DNA of 64,000 nucleotides from Actinomycetes bacterium (GCA_023432405.1 JAEYUQ010000021.1:1-64000); one strand, 5' to 3'. Counted from the first letter of the stretch, positions 8,019 to 17,567 are shown. Made by a program: numbers and translations. Notes: a model not told the origin generated them from the sequence alone.

Positions 8019-9641
8019 CTACTGGGGGAATCCCGATAGTTGGGCAAAACTGCTGTGCTTGCGCAGAGGTTGAGCCACAGCTTTGCGCTCCACTAAGCGA
8101 AGCCCCTCAATGAGATGAGCTCGTGTTTCGGAGGGAACAATGACGGCATCCACTATTCCTAGCTCTGCAGCTCGGTAGGGGTTGACGGTGTACTCGCGGT
8201 ATGTTTCCTCAAGCTCAGCGCGCAGAGCATCCACATCTTTCCCCTTGCGCTTAGCATTGTCCAGCTCATAGTCATAGATGTTCTCAATACCGCTGGTGGG
8301 GTCACTGACAGTGATATGTGCGGTGGGCCAGGCAAACACCAAATCAGCTCCGAGCTCCTTGGCGCCGAGGAGAGAATAAACAGTGCTGGTGGCAGCGCGG
8401 GTAATGACCGTGAGCATACCGACCGTTGCGTCTGCATAGGCTGCTGCCAGGATTCCTGCTGCGCGAGCTAATCCAGCTTGTTCAGCCTCGGCATCGGGAA
8501 CGAAGCCTGGACAGTCCACCACGGTGATCACCGGGATAGCAAAGGCGTCACACAAGCGCACAAAACTTGACGCCTTGGTAGCAGCAGCAGCGGTCAGACA
8601 TCCGGCCAAAACAGTCGGCTGTGTTGCCACAATCCCTACGGGCCGACCTTCAATCCGCCCATAAGCAGTCACGATATGAGGAGCGTAGGCTGCATGAAGT
8701 TCTAGAAGCGACCCCTCATCAACCAGGACCTCCAGAACGGAATGAACATCGTAAGCTTCTCGATCGGAATCCGGGATGATTTCGTCTAAGCTCTGATCCC
8801 GCATTGAGCTTTGCCCCAGAACCGTTCCACTAATCACTGCGGACTCATCACGAGGGGCGTCGGCACGGTTATTGGAGGGCAGGTAGCTGAGTACGTCTTT
8901 CACTGTATCCACTGCCTCGGCATCGCTGGGAACAGTCAGAGCAGCAATTCCCGAGTTGCTAGCGTGGATGGAAGTACTTCCCACTGTCTCAGCACTCACC
9001 TGGGATCCGCTCACAGTAGAGATCACGGAGGGATCTGTGGTGAAAAGCGTGCTGCCGGACACGAATATGGAGATGTCGGCCAGGGTAGGGAGGACGGCAT
9101 GAGGTCCGGACACCTGCCCACTCACCACAGCTATCTGGGGGATTACCCCGGAAGCCTGAGACATCAGCGCATAAATCTTAGCGAAGGATGATAACGCTAC
9201 AATTCCCTCTTTAGGGCGGGCTCCAGTGCCATCGACAAAAGCAACAAGAGGCACTCCAGAGGTAAGCGCCATCTCATAGATTTTGACAATTTTGTCCCCG
9301 TAGACTTCCCCTAGCTGTCCATCAAAAATCGTGGAATCTTGCGCATAGGCGCAAACCTTCCGGCCGTCTATTGTTCCGTATCCCGTGACGACGCCGTCGG
9401 TGGCAGGTTTCTGCCTATCCATCCCATACTGGGTGACCCGATGTTTAGCGAGGGCGTCAACCTCTACAAAAGAGTTGTCGTCAAACAGAGCCATAAGCTG
9501 CTCACGGGCGGTACGTCGTCCCGCCTCATGCAGAGCCGATACGGTTTCACTGCTTACGGGGTGCTCTGCTTCTTGCAAGAGCACCTCAAGCTGCGCCAAC
9601 TTGGAAGCCGTGGCTCCCATCCCTTGTCCCGGTGAAGTCAT
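8019..9641 (-). CDS. accD: Acyl-CoA carboxylase beta subunit (carboxyltransferase), divergent
   Basis: A 540-residue AccD/DtsR-family carboxyltransferase, which moves CO2 from carboxybiotin to an acyl-CoA. Conserved blocks are AGRRTAREQL, ATDGVVTGYGTIDGR, ASGVIPQIAVVSG and WPTAHI near the C-terminus. The glycine-rich oxyanion motifs of PccB/AccD5-type enzymes look altered: GTGARPKEG at 138-146, GQVSGPHA at 175-182 (where GACAGG is usual) and TRAATSTVY at 414-422 (where a GGAY-type motif is usual). It may be an AccD2-like partner subunit rather than the main catalyst. C. glutamicum has two tandem dtsR genes here; this window has one. It appears to start leaderless. Confidence 0.88.
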   Translation of the reverse strand: MTSPGQGMGATASKLAQLEVLLQEAEHPVSSETVSALHEAGRRTAREQLMALFDDNSFVEVDALAKHRVTQYGMDRQKPATDGVVTGYGTIDGRKVCAYAQDSTIFDGQLGEVYGDKIVKIYEMALTSGVPLVAFVDGTGARPKEGIVALSSFAKIYALMSQASGVIPQIAVVSGQVSGPHAVLPTLADISIFVSGSTLFTTDPSVISTVSGSQVSAETVGSTSIHASNSGIAALTVPSDAEAVDTVKDVLSYLPSNNRADAPRDESAVISGTVLGQSSMRDQSLDEIIPDSDREAYDVHSVLEVLVDEGSLLELHAAYAPHIVTAYGRIEGRPVGIVATQPTVLAGCLTAAAATKASSFVRLCDAFAIPVITVVDCPGFVPDAEAEQAGLARAAGILAAAYADATVGMLTVITRAATSTVYSLLGAKELGADLVFAWPTAHITVSDPTSGIENIYDYELDNAKRKGKDVDALRAELEETYREYTVNPYRAAELGIVDAVIVPSETRAHLIEGLRLVERKAVAQPLRKHSSFAQLSGFPQ

Positions 9642-9648
9642 GCGTCCT

Positions 9649-9654
9649 AGTTTA
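9649..9654 (-). promoter_or_regulatory. -10 hexamer for accD, leaderless
   Basis: TAAACT on the minus strand lies 7 bases before the accD ATG, with no ribosome site between. Transcription should start at or next to the A of the start codon. Confidence 0.6.
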
Positions 9655-9750
9655 GATTCCCTGTCCCGCTAGCATAACGTCAGGCGCAGCCAGTAAAGCA
9701 GGTAGCACCTAGCTGTGCTGTGAAGCCCCGAGGTAGAAACCCTCACGCAG

Positions 9751-9756
9751 TACACT
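9751..9756 (+). promoter_or_regulatory. -10 hexamer for birA, leaderless
   Basis: TACACT lies 6 bases before the birA GTG. The accD and birA promoters face apart in 121 bases, so the carboxylase subunit and its biotin ligase share one divergent control region. Confidence 0.6.
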
Positions 9757-9762
9757 TGGGGA

Positions 9763-10572
9763 GTGGTTTTCCTGGATTTGTCTCAGCTTCGCGGTGCTCT
9801 GGTTAGCTCAGGTCACTATTCGCGCATTGAGCTTGTTGATACCACCGGCTCCACCAACACCGATGTGTTGGAGTGGGAGCTTCCAGGTGATGATTCTCCC
9901 AGGCTCCAAGCGCTTTTTGCTCGTCATCAAACGCAAGGGCGAGGGCGTCTTCAACGACGCTGGTTTTCACCCAGGGACAAGCAACTGATTTGTTCCTTGC
10001 TCTACACTCCTCCCACCCATCGGACTGATGATTTAGGGCTTCTTCCCCTGGCTGTGGGGCTGGCCATTGTCACTGCTGTGGGAGATACCGCTCACCTTAA
10101 GTGGCCCAACGATGTTCTCATTGGGGGCAAGAAAGTGTGTGGGGTTCTTGCTCAAGCCAGTTTCGATCCCCTGCGAGTGGCTCTAGGCTTTGGAATCAAT
10201 CTGACGCTGACTCCTGAGGAGCTTCCTGTTCCTCACGCCACTTCTCTCCAGATAGAGGGCATGGCCCATGAGCCCACGGACCTTGCCATCAATGTTCTCC
10301 TGGAGTGTTCCCACTGGCTATCCCAATGGAGCCGAGGTGGACATAATCGTGATCTTCTTCTGGACACGTATCGACGTCGCTGTTCCACTCTGGGAGCCCA
10401 GGTGCGGGTTGATCTTCCTGCACAGGCCGCCCCTGGTTCTGTAACCGGGCGCGCAGTGCAGATAGATTCAGCAGGTCAACTCGTTGTCCAGACCTCTCGG
10501 GGGGTGCAGAGTTTTTCTGCCGGAGACATCACACATCTTCGTGCTGCAGAGGGTTGTACCTTCCCACAATGA
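9763..10572 (+). CDS. birA: Biotin-[acetyl-CoA-carboxylase] ligase
   Basis: A 269-residue biotin protein ligase. It makes biotinyl-AMP and attaches biotin to the carrier lysine of AccC (residue 549 of the product of 381-2132). DTTGSTNTDV, then GRGRLQRRWFSP (the biotinyl-AMP loop), KWPNDVLIGGKKVCGVL and GFGINLT are all visible. There is no N-terminal helix-turn-helix domain, so it is a group I enzyme and not a repressor. The C-terminal SH3-like domain is present. The following PH-domain gene is 43 bases away. Confidence 0.93.
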   Translation: MVFLDLSQLRGALVSSGHYSRIELVDTTGSTNTDVLEWELPGDDSPRLQALFARHQTQGRGRLQRRWFSPRDKQLICSLLYTPPTHRTDDLGLLPLAVGLAIVTAVGDTAHLKWPNDVLIGGKKVCGVLAQASFDPLRVALGFGINLTLTPEELPVPHATSLQIEGMAHEPTDLAINVLLECSHWLSQWSRGGHNRDLLLDTYRRRCSTLGAQVRVDLPAQAAPGSVTGRAVQIDSAGQLVVQTSRGVQSFSAGDITHLRAAEGCTFPQ

Positions 10573-10615
10573 GCACAATGTTCATTTCTCTTGTGTTCTA
10601 GGTAGGGTGTAGCGC

Positions 10616-11065
10616 ATGGCAGGCCTCGACTTATCTCCCCGAGAAAGAGTGTATTTCGATGTCACCTCATCAATGTTTGACCTGACATTCTCAGTTGTTG
10701 AGGCCATACTCATAACCGGCATTTGCTGGATGGGCATTGGTGTTCTGGACCATCCGGGAGTTGCTTTTAACCCGGCCGGCCGCTCCATCCTTGTATTCGG
10801 TTGGTTCTTCCTCCTGCTGTGGCGTCTAGTACTTCCCTTTCTGCGCGCACGTCGACGTCGTTTCATCATTACAAATCGCCGTATTCTCTCCCATCCAGCA
10901 ACTCTGGGTGGAAAACTGGACTCCATTCCTTTGGACTCCATCACCAGAGTTCAACGCCAAGGCTCCGCTATCGGATTAGGCGTGGCAGGTTATCCCGCCG
11001 TGTTGTGGTTCAACAGTATTCCGAAAGCCCGGAAAGCGGTTCAGCTGTTAGATCAGCTACTGTGA
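10616..11065 (+). CDS. PH domain membrane protein
   Basis: A 149-residue protein with two membrane segments (about residues 28-44 and 61-77), followed by a basic RARRRRFIITNRRIL stretch that opens a bacterial PH (bPH2/YdbT-like) domain. Proteins of this type are common between birA and purK in corynebacteria (recalled). Function is unknown. The ATG has AGGTAGGG upstream. The distance to purK is short, so the genes may be co-transcribed. Confidence 0.75.
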   Translation: MAGLDLSPRERVYFDVTSSMFDLTFSVVEAILITGICWMGIGVLDHPGVAFNPAGRSILVFGWFFLLLWRLVLPFLRARRRRFIITNRRILSHPATLGGKLDSIPLDSITRVQRQGSAIGLGVAGYPAVLWFNSIPKARKAVQLLDQLL

Positions 11066-11093
11066 ACATTCGCTGGTGAGGTGGTCACCTATA

Positions 11094-12317
11094 GTGGACT
11101 GTGTGAATGAGAGCGCAGAATCTTCGACAACACTAGACGGAAACTTCTCTGCTCATCCTGATGGTGGGGGCGTCGTCACGGTTATTGGCGATGGGCAGCT
11201 GGCTCGTATGATGCAGACGGCAGCAATAGAGCTAGGGCAATCTATTCGGCTTCTCGCGGGGGCAGAGAATGCCTCGGCGGCTCAAGTTTGTGCCGATGTA
11301 TTCCTGGGAGATTACACAGATCTGGATGACGTTCGGCGCGTTGCCCAGGGCAGTACGGTTGTCACCTTCGATCACGAGCACGTGCCCAATGATTATCTCA
11401 ACACACTGATTGCCGAGGGCTTCAATGTTCAGCCCCGGCCAGAAGCTCTCATTAACGCTCAGGACAAGTTAATCCAGCGTCAGAACCTCTCTGCACAAGG
11501 CATACCTGTACCAGAATTTTCAGCCATTGAATCTGTGGACGATGTTCAGAGTTTTTGGCTCTCTGTAGAGGGACAGGTCTGCCTCAAAGCCCGCCGAGGC
11601 GGTTATGACGGACATGGGGTGTGGTTCCCGGAGACCTCTGAAGAACTAGAACAGCTTGTCACAGATCTTTTGGGGCAGGGCGTTGATCTCATGGCCGAGC
11701 GCAAAGTTGATCTCGCACGAGAACTTTCAGCAATGGTTGCCCGTACTCCTTCGGGAGAGGTCAGGGCATGGCCGGTGGTGGAATCTGTTCAACGTGACGG
11801 CATTTGTTATCTCACCATTGCTCCCGCCCCCGGGCTGAGTGACACTGATCAGGAGAAGATTCAAGCAATGGCACGCACTGTTGCTACCACTCTGGGAGTG
11901 ACGGGTGTGATGGCGCTAGAGCTCTTTGAATCCACTGCAGGGGAAATCCAAGTCAATGAATTAGCAATGCGTCCACACAACACTGGACACTGGACTCAGG
12001 ACGGGTGCGTGACAAGTCAATTTGAGCAACATCTTCGGGCCGTTTCGGATATGCCTCTGGGCTCAACTCACCTCACTGCTCCCGTGACTGTCATGGTGAA
12101 TACCTTGGGTGCGGAGAATTCCCCTGAGCTTCCTCTTTCTGAGCGCATGGCTGAGGTGTGGAAGAAGTTTCCTGAGGCCAAAATTCACCTCTACGGGAAA
12201 ACCTGGCGCCCCGGGCGGAAACTAGGTCATGTCACGATGAGTGGCGATGATGTGGAAAAAGTCAAGGATGATGCCCTCTCTGCTGCACATTTCATTGTCT
12301 ATGCTAAGTGGTATTAA
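11094..12317 (+). CDS. purK: N5-carboxyaminoimidazole ribonucleotide synthase
   Basis: An ATP-grasp enzyme of about 407 residues that carboxylates AIR to N5-CAIR in purine synthesis. VVTVIGDGQLARMMQTAA is the N-terminal Rossmann motif; FDHEHVPNDYL, KARRGGYDGHGVW (ATP loop) and ELAMRPHNTGHWTQDGC (the PurK hallmark) follow. Several GTG codons are possible starts (11076, 11094, 11103). 11094 is chosen because GAGGTGG lies 9 bases upstream, but the conserved part begins about 30 residues later. PurE, the next enzyme, follows after 58 bases. Confidence 0.93.
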   Translation: MDCVNESAESSTTLDGNFSAHPDGGGVVTVIGDGQLARMMQTAAIELGQSIRLLAGAENASAAQVCADVFLGDYTDLDDVRRVAQGSTVVTFDHEHVPNDYLNTLIAEGFNVQPRPEALINAQDKLIQRQNLSAQGIPVPEFSAIESVDDVQSFWLSVEGQVCLKARRGGYDGHGVWFPETSEELEQLVTDLLGQGVDLMAERKVDLARELSAMVARTPSGEVRAWPVVESVQRDGICYLTIAPAPGLSDTDQEKIQAMARTVATTLGVTGVMALELFESTAGEIQVNELAMRPHNTGHWTQDGCVTSQFEQHLRAVSDMPLGSTHLTAPVTVMVNTLGAENSPELPLSERMAEVWKKFPEAKIHLYGKTWRPGRKLGHVTMSGDDVEKVKDDALSAAHFIVYAKWY

Positions 12318-12375
12318 AAATAAGAGGTATGTGACAACCGCACTCCGGGAAATACAAGAGGACTGAGGGGAAACT

Positions 12376-12906
12376 ATGAGCGTTCCAGTGCACGATCTTC
12401 CTTCGCACGCGCTAGTGGGCATCATTATGGGCTCGGATTCGGATTGGCCCACGGTGAGTCCTGCTGCTGAGGTTCTCAGCGAGTTTGGGATTGCTATAGA
12501 AGTGGGAGTGGTTTCTGCTCACCGCACTCCGGAAAAAATGATTGCCTACGCGAAAGGGGCTCATAAGCGCGGTTTGCGTTGCATTATCGCTTGTGCAGGA
12601 GGGGCTGCACACCTTCCGGGGATGGTGGCAGCTGTAACTCCGTTGCCGGTGATTGGTGTGCCACGGGCTCTGAAGAATCTGGACGGATTGGATTCTTTGC
12701 TCTCCATCGTGCAAATGCCCTCAGGAGTTCCGGTGGCCACCGTCTCAATTGATGGCGCTAAGAACGCAGGGCTTTTAGCAGCCCGGATTGTGGGAACAAG
12801 TAGTCCCCGGGTTCAAAAGCGGATGGTGCGCTACCAGATAGAGATGGAAAAAGAAGTAGAGCGTAAAGATCATGCCTTGCGGGATCGACTTCTGCGGGGT
12901 GAGTAA
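12376..12906 (+). CDS. purE: N5-carboxyaminoimidazole ribonucleotide mutase
   Basis: A 176-residue class I PurE, which converts N5-CAIR to CAIR. GIIMGSDSDWPT is the phosphate-binding motif; VSAHRTPEKM contains the catalytic His49; ACAGGAAHLPGMVA and GVPRALKNLDGLDSLLSIVQMP-type blocks follow. The ATG has GAGGGG at a good distance. It works directly after PurK. Confidence 0.96.
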   Translation: MSVPVHDLPSHALVGIIMGSDSDWPTVSPAAEVLSEFGIAIEVGVVSAHRTPEKMIAYAKGAHKRGLRCIIACAGGAAHLPGMVAAVTPLPVIGVPRALKNLDGLDSLLSIVQMPSGVPVATVSIDGAKNAGLLAARIVGTSSPRVQKRMVRYQIEMEKEVERKDHALRDRLLRGE

Positions 12907-12930
12907 ATAACGGAGGTAGGGTTCACTGCT

Positions 12931-13911
12931 GTGACCAATAGCTCAGATTCTCAGCGTGTGCAGTCTGATTGTACTGTTCCTTCGACGGCCGCTAAAGGCC
13001 AGCAGATTCCTCCGCATCCGCAGGGATGGGGTCTGTGCGCGCCTTCAGTGGCAATGATCTGCGAAGGCGGGGGCATGAGAAATTCCTACACTGCCCCAGT
13101 GATTGACCAGCTCATTGCCCATCATGTGACTTTTGGATGGGTTGGAGGTATCTCTGCAGGTGCTAGCCATATTGTCAACTTCCTCTCCCATGACCGTACT
13201 CGAGCCCGAGAGAGCTTTGTAGAGTTTGGGGCTAACCCTAAAGCTGGCGGATTAAACACAGTTTTGCGCGGTAAGGGATATTTTGATGCCGAGTACATCT
13301 ACCAAGAGGCCAGCGCCCCTGATGCAGAGTTTCCCTTGGACTATCAGGCCTTCGTGGACAATCCCACACCATTTCGCATTGGGACGGTTCGAGCTGACAC
13401 CGGAGAAACCAGATATTTTGGTCCTGATGACCTCGACAGCCTAGATGAGCTTCTCCTGGCCGTCCGTGCCTCCTCCACTGTTCCCGGGTTTATGGTCATG
13501 CCCCATATCGACGGTGCTCCTTATGTAGACGGGGCACTGGGAACCTCGGGGGGTGTGCCGGTAGACGCTGCCGAGGCAGATGGCTTTTCTCGCTTTCTCA
13601 TCATCCGCACTCGCCCTCGCGGTTTCCGCCGTCAGCCTCCGTCTTCCCCCCAGGTATTACGCCAGTTTTTCCACAACTACCCCGAGGTGGCAGAGCTCCT
13701 TAATACTCGTCACGAGCGGTACAACCAGATGGCAGACTACATCGAGGAACTAGAACAGCAGGGCAAAGCTTATGTTTTCTATCCTGATGAGATGCCTGTC
13801 ACTAATTACGAGCGCAGTCTCTCTAAGCTCAAGGGCTCCTATTATGACGGCCTCAGTCAGATTTACCGTGACTGGGATAGCGTTGTGGATTTCTTAGAAT
13901 CCTCCTCGTAG
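12931..13911 (+). CDS. Patatin-like phospholipase family protein
   Basis: A 326-residue patatin-fold lipid acyl hydrolase of the YjjU type. The oxyanion loop EGGGMRNSY is at about 45-53. The nucleophile elbow GISAG (73-77) carries Ser75, and the catalytic Asp200 is in VDGALG, so the Ser-Asp dyad is intact. There is no signal peptide, so it should act in the cytosol or on the inner membrane face. The substrate is unknown. It starts 24 bases after purE on a GTG and may be read from the same transcript. Confidence 0.88.
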   Translation: MTNSSDSQRVQSDCTVPSTAAKGQQIPPHPQGWGLCAPSVAMICEGGGMRNSYTAPVIDQLIAHHVTFGWVGGISAGASHIVNFLSHDRTRARESFVEFGANPKAGGLNTVLRGKGYFDAEYIYQEASAPDAEFPLDYQAFVDNPTPFRIGTVRADTGETRYFGPDDLDSLDELLLAVRASSTVPGFMVMPHIDGAPYVDGALGTSGGVPVDAAEADGFSRFLIIRTRPRGFRRQPPSSPQVLRQFFHNYPEVAELLNTRHERYNQMADYIEELEQQGKAYVFYPDEMPVTNYERSLSKLKGSYYDGLSQIYRDWDSVVDFLESSS

Positions 13912-13976
13912 TTTGTCTCCTGTCCACAGGTACTCGGGCACAGAGTATGACTGAACTGTCTACGAGATGCTATGCC

Positions 13977-15599
13977 CTAATTCACGCACTGAGGGCCGTC
14001 GCCTCCTGCGTTAATAGTGGGGCCGGAATCCGCTAGTCCAAAGTCTGTTCCGGGTTGTCCTACTGTTTCACTGGACATGGGCAATTCCGGTGTTGGTGAA
14101 CTAGAGGATTCGGTAGTGCTGATGGTCTGTTCGAGGCCTGGGCCAGAATAGTCATCAGCCGCCACTGCAATAAGCTCCGTGGAGCTCATACCAGCGTCTT
14201 CTTCCACGGGAAGACCTCCCAGCGCAAGAGCCAGCGCCTCTGCTGCTGTCGCATTTCCAGGGCCATAAAGAATGGCACTGGAAGCGTACATTCCAGGTGC
14301 AGCATTGGAAGATTCTGTCACCTGGACTTGTCCGGCAGAAAGAAACTCAGCAATTTTTCCAGCTAAGCCTTCGATACTTCCGGCATTGAGCACTCTGACG
14401 GTGCTGCCCATCAAGGCTGATGCGGTGCTCTGGGAGACTGCCTCGCTGGATGCCGGTGGCTGGGAGGAAGAAGGAGCTGTGCTACTGGAGGTAGAGGATT
14501 GCAGAAGCTCCTCCATGTATGCCTTCACCTGCAGAGGATCCACGGTCACAATGGATTCCCCATAATCCCCCACGCCGTCCACAGAGGTAACGGGAATGGT
14601 GGAAAAGTTCACATTACCGCTGGCCAGATCCTGGAGCTGGGCCGCTAGGCTCATCACGTCCCACCCCTGGTCAATGGTTACAGATCGCTTCACAGCTGTG
14701 CCGAGATCAGAGAGCCGTACCGGGTTGGAAAGCGTGCCAGCAGACAGTGTTTTGTTCACCAGAGAAGCCGCATAGGCCTGCTGCCTGACAATACGATCAA
14801 AGTCTCCTCGGGGAAGTCCATGACGCTGGCGCACAAAGCTTAACGCCTGAGAGCCTCTCAGTGTTTGTCGGCCTGCAGGAAAATTGGAGCCAGAATAGGG
14901 GTCATTGACTTCCTGATTTAAACAGACCTCCACGCCACCCACGGCGTCGGTAAGGAGAACAAAGCCCAACAGCCCTATCTCGGCATAGTGATCAATGTGA
15001 ACCCCGGTGAGATCGGAGACAGCATTGACAAGTGCCTGACGTCCTACTTGTTGGCTATTGTCATCAATCTGCTTCTCATCGGTCATGCCCTCTGAGGCCG
15101 CTTGGGCACGGTATTCATCCCTGCTAGCAGAATAGACACCGTTAATCTTCAGGTTTCCGTAGAGATCACTATGGATGTAGGAGTCACGGGGAATAGAGAC
15201 AGCGGTGGCGGAAGATCCATCATTGGGGATACGGATCACCATCAAGGTATCTGTATTCTCTGATTCTTCATCACCAGCGTGGAGAAGGTTGATCTCCTCC
15301 TGGCTCAAAGCATTTCCCTGAGCATCTGTTCTGGAGTCGGAGCCCACGAGCAAAATATCCATAGCGCCATCGGCGGCGTTGCCTTCAAATTTCTGAAGGG
15401 TGAAGGAATCACTGATGGCATTGCCCACTTGGCCTACAGTTCCATAACCTACCCCGGACGTCACCACGGCAAGTATCGCTAGAGTGGCGATTACTCCCCT
15501 GAACCAGGGGGGACCCACCTGCTGTGGCATCTTGAGAACGGGAGCTTCCTTGATGCCACGAGCCTTTCGAGCCGATAAGGCGCGTACATTTTCGCTCAA
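13977..15599 (-). CDS. LytR-CpsA-Psr family glycopolymer ligase
   Basis: A 540-residue LCP protein. One membrane segment at about 33-55 anchors it, and the LCP domain outside the membrane starts at DILLVGSDSRTD with the acidic and arginine residues that hold the polyprenyl-pyrophosphate; AVSIPRDSYI and SFVRQRHGLPRGDFDRIVRQ-type blocks follow. A LytR_C domain (VRVLNAGSIEGLAGKIAEFL) and a Ser/Glu/Pro-rich tail end the protein. In this group such enzymes attach arabinogalactan to peptidoglycan. It faces away from rmlD-wbbL, which make the linker. The start is a TTG with GGGGTG upstream. Confidence 0.9.
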   Translation of the reverse strand: MSENVRALSARKARGIKEAPVLKMPQQVGPPWFRGVIATLAILAVVTSGVGYGTVGQVGNAISDSFTLQKFEGNAADGAMDILLVGSDSRTDAQGNALSQEEINLLHAGDEESENTDTLMVIRIPNDGSSATAVSIPRDSYIHSDLYGNLKINGVYSASRDEYRAQAASEGMTDEKQIDDNSQQVGRQALVNAVSDLTGVHIDHYAEIGLLGFVLLTDAVGGVEVCLNQEVNDPYSGSNFPAGRQTLRGSQALSFVRQRHGLPRGDFDRIVRQQAYAASLVNKTLSAGTLSNPVRLSDLGTAVKRSVTIDQGWDVMSLAAQLQDLASGNVNFSTIPVTSVDGVGDYGESIVTVDPLQVKAYMEELLQSSTSSSTAPSSSQPPASSEAVSQSTASALMGSTVRVLNAGSIEGLAGKIAEFLSAGQVQVTESSNAAPGMYASSAILYGPGNATAAEALALALGGLPVEEDAGMSSTELIAVAADDYSGPGLEQTISTTESSSSPTPELPMSSETVGQPGTDFGLADSGPTINAGGDGPQCVN

Positions 15600-15698
15600 C
15601 TCACACCCCGTAGGTTCACTGGCCTTCTTTACTGGTTCTTTAATGTAACCGAATCAATTGGCTCATAATAGTTGAAAACTACTCGTTGGGAGCTCAGC

Positions 15699-16574
15699 AT
15701 GACAGAAAGTGCGGGAAAACTCAAAGTTCTGATCACTGGCGCAGGAGGGCAACTAGGGCGAGCGCTGGCGTTGACAATCCCTGAAGATATCTCTGCCACC
15801 TGGGCTTTTCGTTCGGATTTTGATATGTCAGAGGAGAAGCTGCCGCCTGTGCCTTCCTGGGTGGATGTTGTGATTAATTGTGCGGCCTATACCGCTGTGG
15901 ATGAGGCAGAAAAGAACCCTCAGATGGCCCAGCTAGTGAACCATCAGGCGGTGGGAGCCCTAGCGCAGCGTTGTGTCCAGGCGAATGCCCACCTGATTCA
16001 CATCTCCACGGATTATGTTTTTGGATCTGTGGGCATCCATCGTCCTCTCACCCCTCAGGATCCTCCACAACCGGATTCTGTATATGGGCGTTCCAAGGCA
16101 GCCGGGGAGCAAGCAGTTATGGACTCCGGCGCAGCAGCCACCATTATCCGCACTGCCTGGCTCTATTCCGGGCGGGTGTTGCCCAATCACCGGGATTTTG
16201 TGTCTACCATGCTTCGCTTGGAATCCCAACAGGAATCTGTCTTCGTGGTTGATGATCAGTGGGGGAGCCCGACCTTCGTTGTGGATCTTGCCAGAGCCTT
16301 GTGGGAAGTGGTCCGTAGCCGTCCAAGGGGGATTCTTCATGCTGTGGGAGCAGGTCAGGCATCGTGGTGGGAGGTTGCCCAGGAAGTTTTCCGTTGCGTG
16401 GGGGCTGATCCTAGTCGTGTGCAGCCCATAAGCTCACGGCAATATGAAGCTCAACGTTCTTCCGTGACGACGGCCCCTCGTCCTCTGTGGTCTGTTCTCA
16501 GTTCGGATTTCCCCTTACCTGAGTGGCGCAACGGAATCCGACGCGCCGTCGCCGGTACCATAACTCCATTATGA
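15699..16574 (+). CDS. rmlD: dTDP-4-dehydrorhamnose reductase
   Basis: A 291-residue short-chain reductase that makes dTDP-L-rhamnose, the donor for the arabinogalactan linker. VLITGAGGQLGRAL is the NAD(P)H-binding motif; HISTDYVFG and YGRSKAAGEQ give the Ser/Thr and Tyr-x-x-x-Lys catalytic residues; RTAWLYS is typical of RmlD. The ATG at 15699 has GGGAG 7 bases upstream. A TTG at 15672 is a weaker start. The TGA stop overlaps the wbbL ATG (ATGA). Confidence 0.92.
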   Translation: MTESAGKLKVLITGAGGQLGRALALTIPEDISATWAFRSDFDMSEEKLPPVPSWVDVVINCAAYTAVDEAEKNPQMAQLVNHQAVGALAQRCVQANAHLIHISTDYVFGSVGIHRPLTPQDPPQPDSVYGRSKAAGEQAVMDSGAAATIIRTAWLYSGRVLPNHRDFVSTMLRLESQQESVFVVDDQWGSPTFVVDLARALWEVVRSRPRGILHAVGAGQASWWEVAQEVFRCVGADPSRVQPISSRQYEAQRSSVTTAPRPLWSVLSSDFPLPEWRNGIRRAVAGTITPL

Positions 16575-17467
16575 CGTCCTCTCCGGCGCTGCCATTGGCA
16601 GTCTTCACTGTGACCTATTCTCCCGGTTCGTATCTCAGAGATTTTTTAGAGTCCCTCGATGCTGCGACCACTCGGAGTACCACAGTCATCATGGCAGACA
16701 ATGGATCCACTGACGGTGCTCCTCAGGCGGCAGTCTCAGAGTCCGTGGAGCTTTTCCCTACAGGGGGGAATATCGGTTATGGGGCCGCCATTAATGCGGC
16801 TGCTCGAAGTCTGGAGGGGCGTCGCCGCAGCGGAGAGATAGACCCAGAGTTCTTTCTTTTTGCTAACCCGGATGTTCAGTTTTCACCAGGCAGTATTGAC
16901 GAGCTTATAGCCTGCGCGAAACGTCATCCGAGGGCTGCAGCCATCGGACCGCGCATCCTAGAACCAGATGGCTCCACCTATCCCTCAGCCCGGGCACTTC
17001 CCACCCTCCGGAATGGAATTGGACATGCCCTCCTTGCTCCCGTGTGGCCCAATAACCCTTGGAGCCGTGCATACCGAAACAATCACGATATGGATTCGGA
17101 GTTTTCGGCAGGCTGGCTTTCAGGGTCCTGCCAACTGGTGCGCTGGGATGCTTTCGATAGCCTCGGCGGATTTGATGAGCGCTATTTCATGTATATGGAA
17201 GATGTTGATCTGGGGGATCGTGCTGGGCGCAAAGGGTATCAGAATGTGTACTGTCCCTCGGCGCTGATTGTTCATGCTCAAGGGCATAGTGCAGATGCCC
17301 ACTATGGGCTTACCTACGCCGCTCACCATGACAGTGCCTATAGATTTCAGGCTGACAGACTATCTGGATGGCACAATGCGCCCATCCGTCTGGTTTTGAA
17401 AGTCGGGCTCAGGTTGCGGGAGCTGCTCGGCTTGAAACTGCACCGCAGGTCTAGAGATACCCAGTAG
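16571..17467 (+). CDS. wbbL: Rhamnosyltransferase of the arabinogalactan linker
   Basis: A 298-residue GT2 glycosyltransferase that adds rhamnose to GlcNAc-PP-decaprenol. FTVTYSPGSYLRDFLESL is the N-terminal block, ADNGSTDG contacts the nucleotide sugar, FANPDVQF is the metal-binding region and FMYMEDVDLGDRAG is the acceptor/catalytic base region. The ATG at 16571 overlaps the rmlD stop by four bases, so translation is coupled; an upstream GTG at 16523 lies inside rmlD and is rejected. Confidence 0.93.
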   Translation: MTSSPALPLAVFTVTYSPGSYLRDFLESLDAATTRSTTVIMADNGSTDGAPQAAVSESVELFPTGGNIGYGAAINAAARSLEGRRRSGEIDPEFFLFANPDVQFSPGSIDELIACAKRHPRAAAIGPRILEPDGSTYPSARALPTLRNGIGHALLAPVWPNNPWSRAYRNNHDMDSEFSAGWLSGSCQLVRWDAFDSLGGFDERYFMYMEDVDLGDRAGRKGYQNVYCPSALIVHAQGHSADAHYGLTYAAHHDSAYRFQADRLSGWHNAPIRLVLKVGLRLRELLGLKLHRRSRDTQ

Positions 17468-17567
17468 CCAAGAAAATTACTGCTCGAAACTCCCAAATAG
17501 TGTCCACCCGCGCTGACTTATGCGTCACAATGGGGAAGCTAATGTCCACTCCGAGTGAAAGAACGTC

